Part shown: positions 24,663 through 33,122 of the stretch, one piece after another
Position numbering within the stretch: the stretch's first letter is position 1
How the letters are laid out: each line of letters opens with the position of its first letter
From: Bacteriovoracaceae bacterium UBA6153
GTDB taxonomy: Bacteria > Bdellovibrionota > Bacteriovoracia > Bacteriovoracales > Bacteriovoracaceae
Direction: 5' to 3'
Length of the DNA stretch: 64,000 nt
Assembly (NCBI GenBank): GCA_002428265.1
Contig: DIUR01000027.1
Coordinates: 248,001-312,000, forward strand
Position numbers and translations under genes: made by a program
The notes under the pieces: generated by a model
Told to the model about the DNA's origin: nothing
The model's input: the letters and a program-made list of their open reading frames with translations, nothing else
The model's database searches: none

Positions 24663-26009
24663 ATGGCTTCTAACAATCCTTCACAAAATGAACTTCCACA
24701 CGATTTGCTTGCAGAAAAAGCTCTAGTTGGATGTCTTTTGATTGATGGAAATGCTTATGCTGAAATTGCTAACCTGAAACTGACTCCGGATCAATTCTAC
24801 GATCCAAGATACGGAACTGTTTTTGAAATCATCACAGACTTGTCTCTTGCTAACAGAGCGATCGACTTCGTTACTGTTTGTAACCGCCTTAAGGATAGAG
24901 GCAGACTTGAGCAAGTTGGTGGAGAATCTTTTGTTTCTTCATTAACAGAAGACCAGGCCAGTTCGGCCAACGTTTACGAATACGCAAAAATTACTAAAGA
25001 TAAATTCTCGATGAGAGAAATTATCAAGACGGCCATGAGAGTTGTTCAAACTGGTATGTCTTATACAGGTGACGCTGAAAACTTCATTCAAGATGTTGAA
25101 TCAAGTTTTTTCAAGTTAACTAACGAAGCTAAAACGGGTGGGATGGTTAAGATCAACGTTACACTTCGTGAAAACTTAAAAGAACTCGAAGATACTTCAA
25201 GAAGAGTTGGTGAGATTTCAGGTCTCTCAACAGGGTATCCAAAACTAGATGAAAAATTATTGGGAATGCAGCCGGGGCAGTTAATTGTTCTTGCGGCAAG
25301 ACCTGCGATGGGAAAGACCTCTCTCGCACTAAATATTGCTGTCAGTACATGTCTTCAGTCGTCTCTTCCTGTTGCGATCTTCTCTCTCGAGATGTTAGCG
25401 GCGGAATTATCAATGAGGGTTTTAACCGGACGAGCACGTGTTGACTCTAAACGAGTCAGAACGAAAAACTTCCTTGATACTGATTTAAGAAGTTTAGCGA
25501 AAGCGACTCAAGAGTTATCAAATCTTCCAATCTATATTAACGATTCTGGTAACACGACCATTTTAGATATCCAAAGTCAGTGTCGAAAAATTAAGGCCGA
25601 TCAAGGGTTGGGTTTAATCGTTATCGATTACTTGCAGCTAATGGGATCAACGTCTAAAAATATTCAAAGAGAGCAGCAGATTGCTGAGATCTCGAGAGGT
25701 TTAAAGACCATGGCAAAAGAGCTTGAGTGCCCTGTCATCGCACTTTCTCAGCTTAACCGTGGTGTTGAGTCTCGTCCCGACAAGCGCCCTACAACTGCCG
25801 ATCTTCGTGAATCTGGAGCAATCGAGCAGGATGCGGATATTGTTATGTTCGTTTATAGAGATGAAGTTTATCACAAAGATTCTAAAGAGCCGGGTGTTGC
25901 CGAAATTATCATTGGTAAAAACCGTGCCGGTGAAATTGGAACTGCAAAACTTTCATGGGTAGGAGCTTACACAAGCTTTGAGAACTTAACTTACCGTGAA
26001 GGGCCATAA
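24663..26009 (+). CDS. dnaB: Replicative DNA helicase DnaB
   Basis: 448 residues. The N-terminal DnaB domain (about 12-115, LPHDLLAEKALVGCLL) is followed by the RecA-like C-terminal domain with Walker A in AARPAMGKTSLALN near 216, Walker B in LIVIDYLQLM near 322, and the ALSQLNRGVE and EQDADIVMF motifs. It is the hexameric helicase that unwinds the fork and recruits primase. Position after rplI is typical. The last 14 bases overlap the pabB reading frame. Confidence 0.96.
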   Translation: MASNNPSQNELPHDLLAEKALVGCLLIDGNAYAEIANLKLTPDQFYDPRYGTVFEIITDLSLANRAIDFVTVCNRLKDRGRLEQVGGESFVSSLTEDQASSANVYEYAKITKDKFSMREIIKTAMRVVQTGMSYTGDAENFIQDVESSFFKLTNEAKTGGMVKINVTLRENLKELEDTSRRVGEISGLSTGYPKLDEKLLGMQPGQLIVLAARPAMGKTSLALNIAVSTCLQSSLPVAIFSLEMLAAELSMRVLTGRARVDSKRVRTKNFLDTDLRSLAKATQELSNLPIYINDSGNTTILDIQSQCRKIKADQGLGLIVIDYLQLMGSTSKNIQREQQIAEISRGLKTMAKELECPVIALSQLNRGVESRPDKRPTTADLRESGAIEQDADIVMFVYRDEVYHKDSKEPGVAEIIIGKNRAGEIGTAKLSWVGAYTSFENLTYREGP

Positions 26010-27171
26010 TCTCTATACAATTATTCCTTATAAAGCATCGCTGTTAAAGTTCAGCGGTGCTGTCAGTGCCCGCGCTTTTTATAAGAATCATTACATTGAT
26101 TTACTTACTGGCATCAATCATCCTTTTGAGATTGAAGGATGGCTTACTACATTGGACTTTCCTGTTCTCAATCACCTTCAGGATAAGCGCTTCATTCATT
26201 TATTTTATGAATTGGGTTTTATGTTTGAAGGAATGACTGAAGAGATGGCAAGTACAGAGCTCTTAGCTATCGATATCGAATACGCTAATTCTGAAATCAC
26301 GACACTTGAAAAAAATCCTAGAAAAATAAATCTCTCTCTCATAGACGCTCCTCATTTTCACGATTATGAGAAACAATTTCTTGAAGGTTATCATGAACTG
26401 ACAGAAGGAAACTGTTATCAGTTTAACCTGACAGGACTTTATCGTTATTCATTTCAAGAAGAGCTCACTTCAGAAGATTTTATTGCGGCCCTTTGGAGAG
26501 AGCCAAAAAACAGAGGGGCCTATGCCTCTGCTACATATATCGAAGCGATGGATAAATTATTTTTAAGCAACTCACCTGAGTGCTTATTTCAATATGAAAA
26601 CGGCACACTTGTCACTAGGCCTATCAAAGGAACATTAAAGCGCAAAAGCTCTGATGAAGATGAAATAAAAAAACTCTGGCGTGAATTAACTGCTGATAAA
26701 AAAAGCCAGGCAGAACTCTTCATGATTGCCGATCTTCTCAGAAATGATCTCTCAAGAATTGATTTGCCCAGATCTGTGGTGAGAAAAAAGAAAGCACCGC
26801 TCTTAGTTCCTGGACTCATTCATCAGTACTCTGAAATAAGTGTTGAGCTAAGAGCTCACGTAACATTAAAAAATATCCTGCAAAAAATTTATCCTGGTGG
26901 AAGCATCACGGGAGCTCCAAAAAAACGAGTGATGATGATTTTAAAAAGACTAGAGCAGCGTTCTCGCAATTTCTATTGCGGATCTACAGTGTTTTTTTCT
27001 GAAAATAAAATCGATGCTTCTATTAATATTCGTGCAAGCGTTATTGATTTTAAAAATCTTACCCTTAGCTATCAGGCGGGGGGCGGTATTACACTTCTAA
27101 GCGATGTTCTTTCAGAGTTCGAAGAGATGACTTACAAGCATGATAGCTATATTGATATCCTAACTCCATAA
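25996..27171 (+). CDS. pabB: Aminodeoxychorismate synthase component I (PabB-like)
   Basis: 391 residues of the chorismate-binding family; makes 4-amino-4-deoxychorismate for folate from chorismate and ammonia. Family motifs visible: RPIKGTLKR near 218 (the PIKGT lysine is typical of PabB and TrpE), LFMIADLLRNDLSRI near 245, PGGSITGAPKKRVM near 300, and QAGGGIT near 360. It is short at the N-terminus and could also be an anthranilate- or isochorismate-type enzyme, but PabB fits best. GTG at 25996 starts inside the end of dnaB (14-base overlap), implying translational coupling. Confidence 0.82.
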   Translation: MKGHNLYTIIPYKASLLKFSGAVSARAFYKNHYIDLLTGINHPFEIEGWLTTLDFPVLNHLQDKRFIHLFYELGFMFEGMTEEMASTELLAIDIEYANSEITTLEKNPRKINLSLIDAPHFHDYEKQFLEGYHELTEGNCYQFNLTGLYRYSFQEELTSEDFIAALWREPKNRGAYASATYIEAMDKLFLSNSPECLFQYENGTLVTRPIKGTLKRKSSDEDEIKKLWRELTADKKSQAELFMIADLLRNDLSRIDLPRSVVRKKKAPLLVPGLIHQYSEISVELRAHVTLKNILQKIYPGGSITGAPKKRVMMILKRLEQRSRNFYCGSTVFFSENKIDASINIRASVIDFKNLTLSYQAGGGITLLSDVLSEFEEMTYKHDSYIDILTP

Positions 27172-27224
27172 AATCACTCTATTCTAATAAAAACTTACAT
27201 TGAGAACATCATCGCTCAGAATGA

Positions 27225-27254
27225 TTGACACAGTTTTCTTACAATCGTTATGAT
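27225..27254 (+). promoter_or_regulatory. Strong sigma-70-type promoter
   Basis: TTGACA (27225-27230, full consensus) and TATGAT (27249-27254, five of six) are separated by 18 bases. It would start transcription near 27261, leaving a leader of roughly 105 bases before the small gene at 27369. Confidence 0.7.
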
Positions 27255-27308
27255 TTTTTTGCGTCATAGTAATTGACTTTTTGGCCAGGAAAAAATCCCT
27301 CAAACGTA

Positions 27309-27324
27309 TGCCTAAGGATAGGCA
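27309..27324 (+). promoter_or_regulatory. Leader hairpin with GGA in the loop (candidate CsrA site)
   Basis: TGCCT and AGGCA pair around the loop AAGGAT. Further GGA triplets occur at 27330, 27335 and in the ribosome site at 27359. GGA in a hairpin loop plus one in the Shine-Dalgarno is the usual layout of CsrA/RsmA-repressed leaders. No csrA gene is seen in this window. Confidence 0.4.
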
Positions 27325-27368
27325 AAGTTGGAAAGGATCGGCCAATCACATAGACAAAGGAGTGTTGA

Positions 27369-27563
27369 ATGACAGCTTTAGGTTTAAAAGAATCTAGTAA
27401 GCCAGAATCGATAGAGACAGGAGTCTCGTTGGGATCTCTAGCAGAGATGACTGGTTTTCCAGTTGAGTACATCAAAAGAGAGCTATTTCTTGATGATGGA
27501 AGTGACCTGACTGTTGAAGAATTGAGAGAAAAGGTTATGGCCTATCTCAGTTCAAATTTTTAA
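27369..27563 (+). CDS. Small acidic protein, unknown function
   Basis: 64 residues. Starts with ATG after AAGGAG with 6-base spacing, behind a near-consensus promoter, so it should be well expressed. The sequence has a helix-turn-helix-like centre (SLGSLAEMTGFPVEYIKREL) followed by an acidic helical tail (DLTVEELREKVMAYLSS). It could be a small DNA-binding or adaptor protein, as the central segment resembles an HTH, but no family is recognised. A hairpin terminator follows at 27616. Confidence 0.7.
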   Translation: MTALGLKESSKPESIETGVSLGSLAEMTGFPVEYIKRELFLDDGSDLTVEELREKVMAYLSSNF

Positions 27564-27615
27564 AAGAAATAATTAAACCTTTTGTCAGTAGGACTTTTGG
27601 TTTTAGTTACTAAAA

Positions 27616-27645
27616 AGCCTGGCTTATGCTAGGCTTTCTAGTTTT
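27616..27645 (+). terminator. Terminator of the small gene, abutting the next start codon
   Basis: AGCCTGGC pairs with GCTAGGCT (one G-T wobble) around a TTAT loop, followed by TTCTAGTTTT. The next gene's ATG at 27646 comes right after, so that gene has no visible ribosome site and the hairpin could also limit its translation. Confidence 0.7.
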
Positions 27646-28506
27646 ATGGAACCAAAAACCACTGACATTTGCCTTTTAGAAGATATCTCTTCAGTCGAAG
27701 AGTTTCTAAGAAGTGAGTTCCACGCAAGCTCTAATAAACTCAAAAAACATTTTAAGAAATCTTTCCTGGGAATGAGCTTTGTTAAGAGAAATATTTTATC
27801 TCTTCCCATAGATTTTGTTAATGATGGTGAGATTAATCCGAGCTACGAAGGTCAACTTATTAGTGTGATTCATGAAGATGAAGACTTTTTCGTCTTCTCT
27901 AAAAATCCCAATCAATTTATTCATCCACTCACTTATAGTGAAAGTGATAACTGCCTTTCTTATATCAGACAAACGAGACCTGATCTTTTAGCTGTCAATG
28001 TAGAAAACTACGATAGAGGTCTTCTATACAGACTTGATTATGAAACTTCTGGAGTGGTGATTTACGCCAAGACTACAGAGCTTTACAAAAAGCTGCGTGA
28101 AAATTTCAATACGATTGCCAAAGAAAAAATTTATCTGTGCTGGGTAGATGGCAACATGTCGCTTACAGGCCCCTTTGTTCATTACTTCAATTCAGGTGAA
28201 GCAAAAGGCAAAAGAGTGAAGGTTAGTGACAAGGAAGATTTTGGAATGCGAGGAGAGCTTTCTCTAAGACCTCTGGAGCACAATAAAGCACTCAATATGA
28301 CCTTAGTTGAGGTGAAGCTTAAAAGTGGGCTGAGACATCAGATCAGGGCCCAGATGGCCCATCTAGGTTTCCCCTTAAAAGGCGATAAATTTTATGGAGG
28401 ATCTGAGGCTTCAAGGCTCTACCTTCATGCAAGCACTTACAAAATAGATTTGGGATCAAAACAATTAATTTTTCATTCAGAATCGCATAATTTCAATGGT
28501 CTATAG
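27646..28506 (+). CDS. RluA-family RNA pseudouridine synthase
   Basis: 286 residues. An S4-like N-terminal RNA-binding region (about 14-65) precedes the catalytic domain. The active-site motif reads LLYRLDYETSGV with catalytic Asp131; the usual HRLD is YRLD here. GLRHQIRAQMAHLGFPLKGDKFYGG near 225-250 is the family's C-terminal signature. It converts specific uridines in rRNA or tRNA to pseudouridine; the target cannot be read from sequence. The first ATG lies directly after a terminator hairpin. Confidence 0.88.
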   Translation: MEPKTTDICLLEDISSVEEFLRSEFHASSNKLKKHFKKSFLGMSFVKRNILSLPIDFVNDGEINPSYEGQLISVIHEDEDFFVFSKNPNQFIHPLTYSESDNCLSYIRQTRPDLLAVNVENYDRGLLYRLDYETSGVVIYAKTTELYKKLRENFNTIAKEKIYLCWVDGNMSLTGPFVHYFNSGEAKGKRVKVSDKEDFGMRGELSLRPLEHNKALNMTLVEVKLKSGLRHQIRAQMAHLGFPLKGDKFYGGSEASRLYLHASTYKIDLGSKQLIFHSESHNFNGL

Positions 28507-28604
28507 TCAAGACCGACACTTTTACTCAAGAAAAAATTCAAGCAATGATCAGGTATATCCGACAAGAACGGTAAGACTTTAAACCATTTTTGGTAGGTAA
28601 TTCG

Positions 28605-29552
28605 ATGTCAGATTCGTACTTGTTAAATGAAAATAGCTTTTGGAAATTTTTGGTTTCTTTGGAAGAGTTGAAAGAAAAAAAAGAACTTATTCTTTTTTGC
28701 TCATCACTGGCAATCGATGAAGACCTTCTTGATGAATACTGTGAGTTCATCACGCGCTTTAAAGTTTCAGTCATGAAAGATGACCAGTACATCTATCCTT
28801 TAGTTGAGCAGTCTAAAATTAAAATGGAGTTCTCTCTATCTGAATGGCTTGCATTACAGGCCACACTTCCAAAAGAGTATAGAGAAAGTCATGATTTTTA
28901 TTTCCAGCAGATCGTGCAGGATAAGATGATGATGGCACAGAGAGCTTTTGCTCAGTTTTCACTTTATAAAAAACCAATGGAGCATTCTATAGCGCACTCA
29001 ACTTTTGAGAACCTGAAAAAGAAAATTGATTACGATATTATCTGTAGAAAATCCATGAAGGTGCAGTTTCTCGCTGACAAAGAATGTAGCATCTTCCCCC
29101 ATAGACTCGTTTTTCTCGACGGGATCTTGTGCGTTGTTGGTGAAAATATTGCTGATAAAACACTAGTCTATTTTGGTGTCGAAGATATCTTCGATGTTGA
29201 AAATCTCGATACCCAGTATGAACCAAATTTAAGTCAAATTGAAGTCAACGAGTTCATTGGCCACTTACGACTGATTAATGGAAAAGAAGAAAGACTGGTT
29301 TTAAAAATTTACAGCCAGGACCAATCAGACCTGCTTCCTGAGCACCATTTCCTAGGCAATCCGTTTGTGACAGCAAGTACGGAAGGCGACATGATCTGGG
29401 CCGCCACCATTGAAATGTGTGACGATATCTTTTTCTGGCTCTACAAAATGAGAGACAGAGTGGAAGTTCTGGACCCCGGCCATATCAGAAAAGAGTTTTC
29501 TCACTACTGCGAACTTAAAAAAGAAAGTACAAATTCTAAGAAAGCATCTTAG
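28605..29552 (+). CDS. WYL-domain protein
   Basis: 315 residues from ATG 28605, chosen over an in-frame TTG at 28590 because AGG lies 7 bases upstream. The C-terminal half (about 155-300) matches the WYL ligand-sensing module: FPHRLVFLDGILCVVGEN, VYFGVEDIFDVE, then a WCX-like extension ending KMRDRVEVLDPGHIRKEF. WYL proteins are usually transcription regulators sensing nucleic-acid ligands, but the first ~60 residues show no convincing winged helix. The SLSEWLALQATLP stretch fits the linker region of such regulators. Confidence 0.68.
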   Translation: MSDSYLLNENSFWKFLVSLEELKEKKELILFCSSLAIDEDLLDEYCEFITRFKVSVMKDDQYIYPLVEQSKIKMEFSLSEWLALQATLPKEYRESHDFYFQQIVQDKMMMAQRAFAQFSLYKKPMEHSIAHSTFENLKKKIDYDIICRKSMKVQFLADKECSIFPHRLVFLDGILCVVGENIADKTLVYFGVEDIFDVENLDTQYEPNLSQIEVNEFIGHLRLINGKEERLVLKIYSQDQSDLLPEHHFLGNPFVTASTEGDMIWAATIEMCDDIFFWLYKMRDRVEVLDPGHIRKEFSHYCELKKESTNSKKAS

Positions 29553-29560
29553 AATGTTGT

Positions 29561-30139
29561 ATGGATAATATTAAGTCTAAGAAATCGAATAACTTTTTTC
29601 TCATCTCTTTTTTACCGGCGATTCTTTACTGGTACCTGGAAACAAAGTACCCGGTAAAGATCGCGCTTATTGGCGGGATCATCCTGTCGGTGTGTGAGAT
29701 CGTCTTTGAAAGACTTTATACTGGTCACGTTCATCAGCTATCCAAATTCAATTTTTTTCTAATCGTTTTTTTGGGAGGATTTTCTCTCATGGAAGAAAAC
29801 GGTATCTGGTTTAAGCTTCAGCCCACACTCTCACTTTGGGCGGTCGCCGTTTATATTGCCTGGAAGTTAAAGACAGGGCAGGGGTTTTTCCTCGAGATGT
29901 TAAACGATATGAAACCCGATTCACCAAAGCCTCCGGAGATTATTTTAAAGTCCATGGAAAGAAATATGGTTGTCATGTTTTTTCTTTATGGGGTGCTCAT
30001 GGCCGTGCTGGCGATGTGGTTTCCTACCTCAGTCTGGGCCTTCTTTAAAACGGCCGGATTCTTCGTTGTTATTGGTATTTTCATGGTTATTCAGATGGTT
30101 TTAAACAAACGGGCCATTAAAAAAATGTCTAAACTTTAG
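29561..30139 (+). CDS. Inner-membrane protein, YciB/IspZ-like
   Basis: 192 residues with five or six hydrophobic segments. The N-terminal FFLISFLPAILYWYLETKYPVKIA and central SLWAVAVYIAWKLKTGQGF patterns resemble the intracellular septation protein A (YciB) family, which affects envelope and division. It starts 8 bases after the WYL gene, suggesting cotranscription. The stop codon lies within a GTCTAAAC-TTTAGGC palindrome. The family call is moderate. Confidence 0.6.
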   Translation: MDNIKSKKSNNFFLISFLPAILYWYLETKYPVKIALIGGIILSVCEIVFERLYTGHVHQLSKFNFFLIVFLGGFSLMEENGIWFKLQPTLSLWAVAVYIAWKLKTGQGFFLEMLNDMKPDSPKPPEIILKSMERNMVVMFFLYGVLMAVLAMWFPTSVWAFFKTAGFFVVIGIFMVIQMVLNKRAIKKMSKL

Positions 30140-30141
30140 GC
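30127..30141. promoter_or_regulatory. GTCTAAA-C-TTTAGGC palindrome at gene end
   Basis: A 7+1+7 palindrome with one mismatch that overlaps the stop codon of the YciB-like gene; another member of the recurring family. No T-run follows, so it is not a terminator by itself. Confidence 0.4.
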
Positions 30142-30213
30142 AGCTCCTTACCATTTTACCCAAAGGGCACATCTTTTTTATAAGGCGCTCTTCTTTGGTC
30201 TAAAATAACCAGA

Positions 30214-30714
30214 ATGAAAACAACGGTTCACATTCTTCTATTCTTTATTGCTCTTCAGGGAATATTCCTGGGACAAGCTTACTCGTCTGAGAGAGTAAGA
30301 GCTGCTTTAAGACAAGATAACTACTATAAACTCGAGGCCCTTTCAGATCAAAAGATAGAGCTTGAGGATTTTAGAAACTCACTAAAAGGCATCGACACTC
30401 ACTTAAGAACAACAAGAAAAGGTCAGAATATTTATTACAATTTCCAAAAGATTGGAGGCTCAATTCTTTTAGTCGGAATCGTTATTGGAAGTTATAAGGC
30501 CTATTTTCCACCAGGATTTCGCGCGATGCTGGGAGCTTATGTAACAGTGAATGGTATTAGTAAGGGAATGGTTAAACTTTCAACTTCCGAAGTTAATCAG
30601 TTCATGGAAAAGATTGAAACACTAAGGACAATTATCGAGAATAAAGATGCCGCTCTTGATAAGCAAATCGCTTATTACTGCTCACACGAAAACTACCACT
30701 CAATTTGTTTTTAA
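30214..30714 (+). CDS. Exported or membrane-anchored protein, unknown function
   Basis: 166 residues. Signal-like N-terminus (MKTTVHILLFFIALQGIFLGQAYS), a helical soluble part, one strong hydrophobic segment (GGSILLVGIVIGSYKAYF, about 88-106), then a Met/Gly-rich stretch and a helical C-terminus with two Cys in the last ten residues (YYCSHENYHSICF). No family recognised. Its 3' end overlaps the convergent AlkB-like gene by 4 bases. Confidence 0.65.
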   Translation: MKTTVHILLFFIALQGIFLGQAYSSERVRAALRQDNYYKLEALSDQKIELEDFRNSLKGIDTHLRTTRKGQNIYYNFQKIGGSILLVGIVIGSYKAYFPPGFRAMLGAYVTVNGISKGMVKLSTSEVNQFMEKIETLRTIIENKDAALDKQIAYYCSHENYHSICF

Positions 30715-31301
30715 TGAATATACCTGAACGTTAGATTCGCCCGAGGGCCTATAGGCTTTGCGGTCTTTGCAATCTTATGAACCCAGAAATGCTGAAGCTC
30801 TCCGCCCATAACAACTAGAGATCCGTCGGTGATTGGAAGATTGAAGATTTTTTTTGATTTATCAAATTTATGTTTTAGTTGAAATGACCTCGTCTCGCCA
30901 AAACTTAAAGAGGCAATAATAGGATTTGGGCCAAGCTCTTTTTCATCATCAGCATGCCATGACATATGATCAGATCCATCACGATAATAATTGATGAGAA
31001 CAGAATTAAATTTTGTTTTAAGATCCGCTTCAAGTTGATTTTTTAGTTTTAATAAAATCGGAGTCCACTCCACTGCCACCATGTTAATTCCAGAATAGCT
31101 GTGAGTAAGACCGGCCACTCCGTGCCATGCGGTTTTCCTGGGAAGAGGATGAGTTTTACCATACATAGTAATGAAGTCATTTCTCCAGACTAAACCCTCA
31201 GTGACTGTTTCGATTGTTTCATCACTGTAATGCTCAAAATAAGTTAAAGTCCCATCATCGTTGATAAGTTCTTCAAATTCTCTGGGCAAAAGAGATTTCA
31301 T
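30711..31301 (-). CDS. AlkB-like 2-oxoglutarate/Fe(II) dioxygenase
   Basis: 196 residues. The iron-binding H-x-D is in MSWHADDEKELG (about 116-118), the distal His in LQHFWVHKI, and the 2-oxoglutarate Arg in the C-terminal RANLTFRYI. The INYYRDGSDHMSWH context is the AlkB-family nucleotide-recognition strand and matches the ALKBH2/3-like bacterial class that reverses N-alkyl damage in DNA or RNA. The start overlaps the stop of the DAHP synthase gene by 4 bases, so both are cotranslated. Confidence 0.88.
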   Translation of the reverse strand: MKSLLPREFEELINDDGTLTYFEHYSDETIETVTEGLVWRNDFITMYGKTHPLPRKTAWHGVAGLTHSYSGINMVAVEWTPILLKLKNQLEADLKTKFNSVLINYYRDGSDHMSWHADDEKELGPNPIIASLSFGETRSFQLKHKFDKSKKIFNLPITDGSLVVMGGELQHFWVHKIAKTAKPIGPRANLTFRYIH

Positions 31302-32389
31302 TTTTTATTTTTTTCGAAAAGGTCTGTCTGGATTTGAACAGACTGTTCATGAATGGCATCGAAGATTTCTTTAATAAAATTCTGATTAAGGCCAAGCTTA
31401 ACGCCTGCGTCCATTCTCTCTTTCATTAATTGGTCGAAGCGATTTACTTGAAGGGCCGTAACGTTTTGTTCGATTTTTGCTTTGGCAATTTTATCAACTA
31501 CGTTTGCACGTAGTTTTAAAGTATGAAGAAGTTCGTTATCAAGACGATCAATTTGCTCTCTGAGATCGTTAAGATTATTCGTAAAAGATAAGTCTTTTGA
31601 ATTTTCTTTCTTGTGTGAAAGAGACGATAGAATTTGCGAAAGTTTTAACGGTGTCACTTGTTGAGAAGCATCTGACCATGCTTTATCAGGATCAGGGTGA
31701 GTCTCGATAATAAGACCATCCATATCTAAGTCCATCGCTTTTTGACAGACTTTTTGAATCAGCTCTCTTTGTCCTGTAATGTGAGATGGGTCACATAATA
31801 AAGGAAGCTCCGGGAACTTCACTTTTAATTCCATTGGGATTCTCCACAATGGATCATTTCTAAATTCAAGTTTTTCAGCAACTGAAAAACCTCTGTGAAT
31901 GGCGATAAGTTTTGTAATACCTGAAAGATTTAATCTCTCAAGAGCACCAATCCATAATTGCAGATCAGCATTGATAGGATTTTTTACCATGACAGGAATG
32001 TCGACGCCTTTTAAGCTGTCGGCAATTTCTTGAACAGAAAATGGGTTGGCCGTTGTGCGGGCACCAATCCATAAAATATCTACGCCGTGCTTTAAGCATA
32101 ATTCAACGTGTTTTGCTGTTGCGACTTCAGTTGTGACAAGAAGCCCTGTTTCTTTTTTTACTTCGGCAAGCCATGGAAGAGCAATCTCTCCAAGTCCTTC
32201 AAAGTTATTAGGTCTTGTTCTTGGTTTCCAAATTCCTGCGCGAAAAACTGCAACATCATTAATTTCTTTAAGTGCTTTTGCTGTCGTCATGACCTGCTCA
32301 AAAGACTCGGCCGAACACGGTCCCGCCATGACTATAGGAGAGCCTTGTTTTGTATTGGGAAGCCATTCATGAGTACTCGTTATTTTCAT
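31298..32389 (-). CDS. Bifunctional DAHP synthase - chorismate mutase
   Basis: 363 residues. The N-terminal ~260 are a type I-beta 3-deoxy-7-phosphoheptulonate synthase (MAGPCSAES, FRAGIWKPRTRPNNFEG, DILWIGARTT, VKNPINADLQLW, LLCDPSHITG). The C-terminal ~95 are an AroQ-type chorismate mutase (LNDLREQIDRLDNELLHTL, then a RxxxVxxIAxxK helix). The fusion joins the first shikimate step to the first step toward Phe/Tyr; in such enzymes the mutase can confer feedback sensitivity. AAGG lies 7 bases before the ATG. Confidence 0.92.
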   Translation of the reverse strand: MKITSTHEWLPNTKQGSPIVMAGPCSAESFEQVMTTAKALKEINDVAVFRAGIWKPRTRPNNFEGLGEIALPWLAEVKKETGLLVTTEVATAKHVELCLKHGVDILWIGARTTANPFSVQEIADSLKGVDIPVMVKNPINADLQLWIGALERLNLSGITKLIAIHRGFSVAEKLEFRNDPLWRIPMELKVKFPELPLLCDPSHITGQRELIQKVCQKAMDLDMDGLIIETHPDPDKAWSDASQQVTPLKLSQILSSLSHKKENSKDLSFTNNLNDLREQIDRLDNELLHTLKLRANVVDKIAKAKIEQNVTALQVNRFDQLMKERMDAGVKLGLNQNFIKEIFDAIHEQSVQIQTDLFEKNKK

Positions 32390-32458
32390 GGCTGTACCTT
32401 ACATCTTTCTTAGGCTAATGTTAAGAGGCAAAAAGACCATTCAACCTAAGGATTTTAT

Positions 32459-33115
32459 ATGCAGATAACAGATAAGAATATCGAAGAGTATTGCATCTCA
32501 AAAAGTAACCTGCCTTCTAATGACTGTCTGGCCATTGAAGAGTACACACGTGCCAACGTTCACGGCGCGGGGATGTTAATCGGAAAAATGGAAGCCTCTT
32601 TCATTGGATTTTTATTAAGATCAATAAAAGCTAAACGAATTTTAGAGCTGGGAACATTTACAGGTTATTCGGCATTAACGATGGCCGAGCATATTCCAGA
32701 TGATGGTGAAATTATCACTGTCGATATCAATAAAGAGACAGTGGATCTTGCAAAAGACTTCTGGTCGAAGTCAGAGCACGGAAAAAAAATCACGAGCAAA
32801 CTTGGAAGTGGACTGGATATTATTCCAACTCTAGGTGGGCAGTTTGATTTTGTTTTCATCGATGCGGATAAAAGAAATTACATTGATTATTTAAAACTGA
32901 CAGTACCCATGCTTTCTCCCAATGGAATGATTGTTATTGATAACGTTTTATGGGGCGGACAGGTTCTTCCTGGAAGTGAGTCAACAGGAAGTGATTTAAG
33001 AGACAGAAATACAGAGTTCATTCGTATGGTGAATGACTATATTGCTGAATCAAAAGATCTTTATGGAACACTTATGCCGATCAGAGATGGAATGTTTTTA
33101 GTGAGAAAGAAATAG
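32459..33115 (+). CDS. SAM-dependent O-methyltransferase (COMT/YrrM-like)
   Basis: 218 residues. SAM-binding motif ILELGTFTGYSALTMAE near 61, IITVDINKETVDLA for the ribose, FDFVFIDADKRNYIDYL for the metal site and MIVIDNVLWGGQVL near 160 are those of the caffeoyl-CoA O-methyltransferase family. Bacterial members methylate small catechols or tRNA hydroxyuridine (TrmR-type); the substrate here is open. AAGGA lies 6 bases before the ATG. The next methyltransferase gene starts 7 bases after its stop. Confidence 0.87.
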   Translation: MQITDKNIEEYCISKSNLPSNDCLAIEEYTRANVHGAGMLIGKMEASFIGFLLRSIKAKRILELGTFTGYSALTMAEHIPDDGEIITVDINKETVDLAKDFWSKSEHGKKITSKLGSGLDIIPTLGGQFDFVFIDADKRNYIDYLKLTVPMLSPNGMIVIDNVLWGGQVLPGSESTGSDLRDRNTEFIRMVNDYIAESKDLYGTLMPIRDGMFLVRKK

Positions 33116-33122
33116 GGATTTT

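Noticed and set aside
27260..27368. Possible riboswitch (c-di-GMP GEMM type) in the leader of the small gene
   Set aside because: The conserved GGCAAACC and GNRA tetraloop-receptor elements of GEMM are not present; the GGA pattern fits CsrA better.
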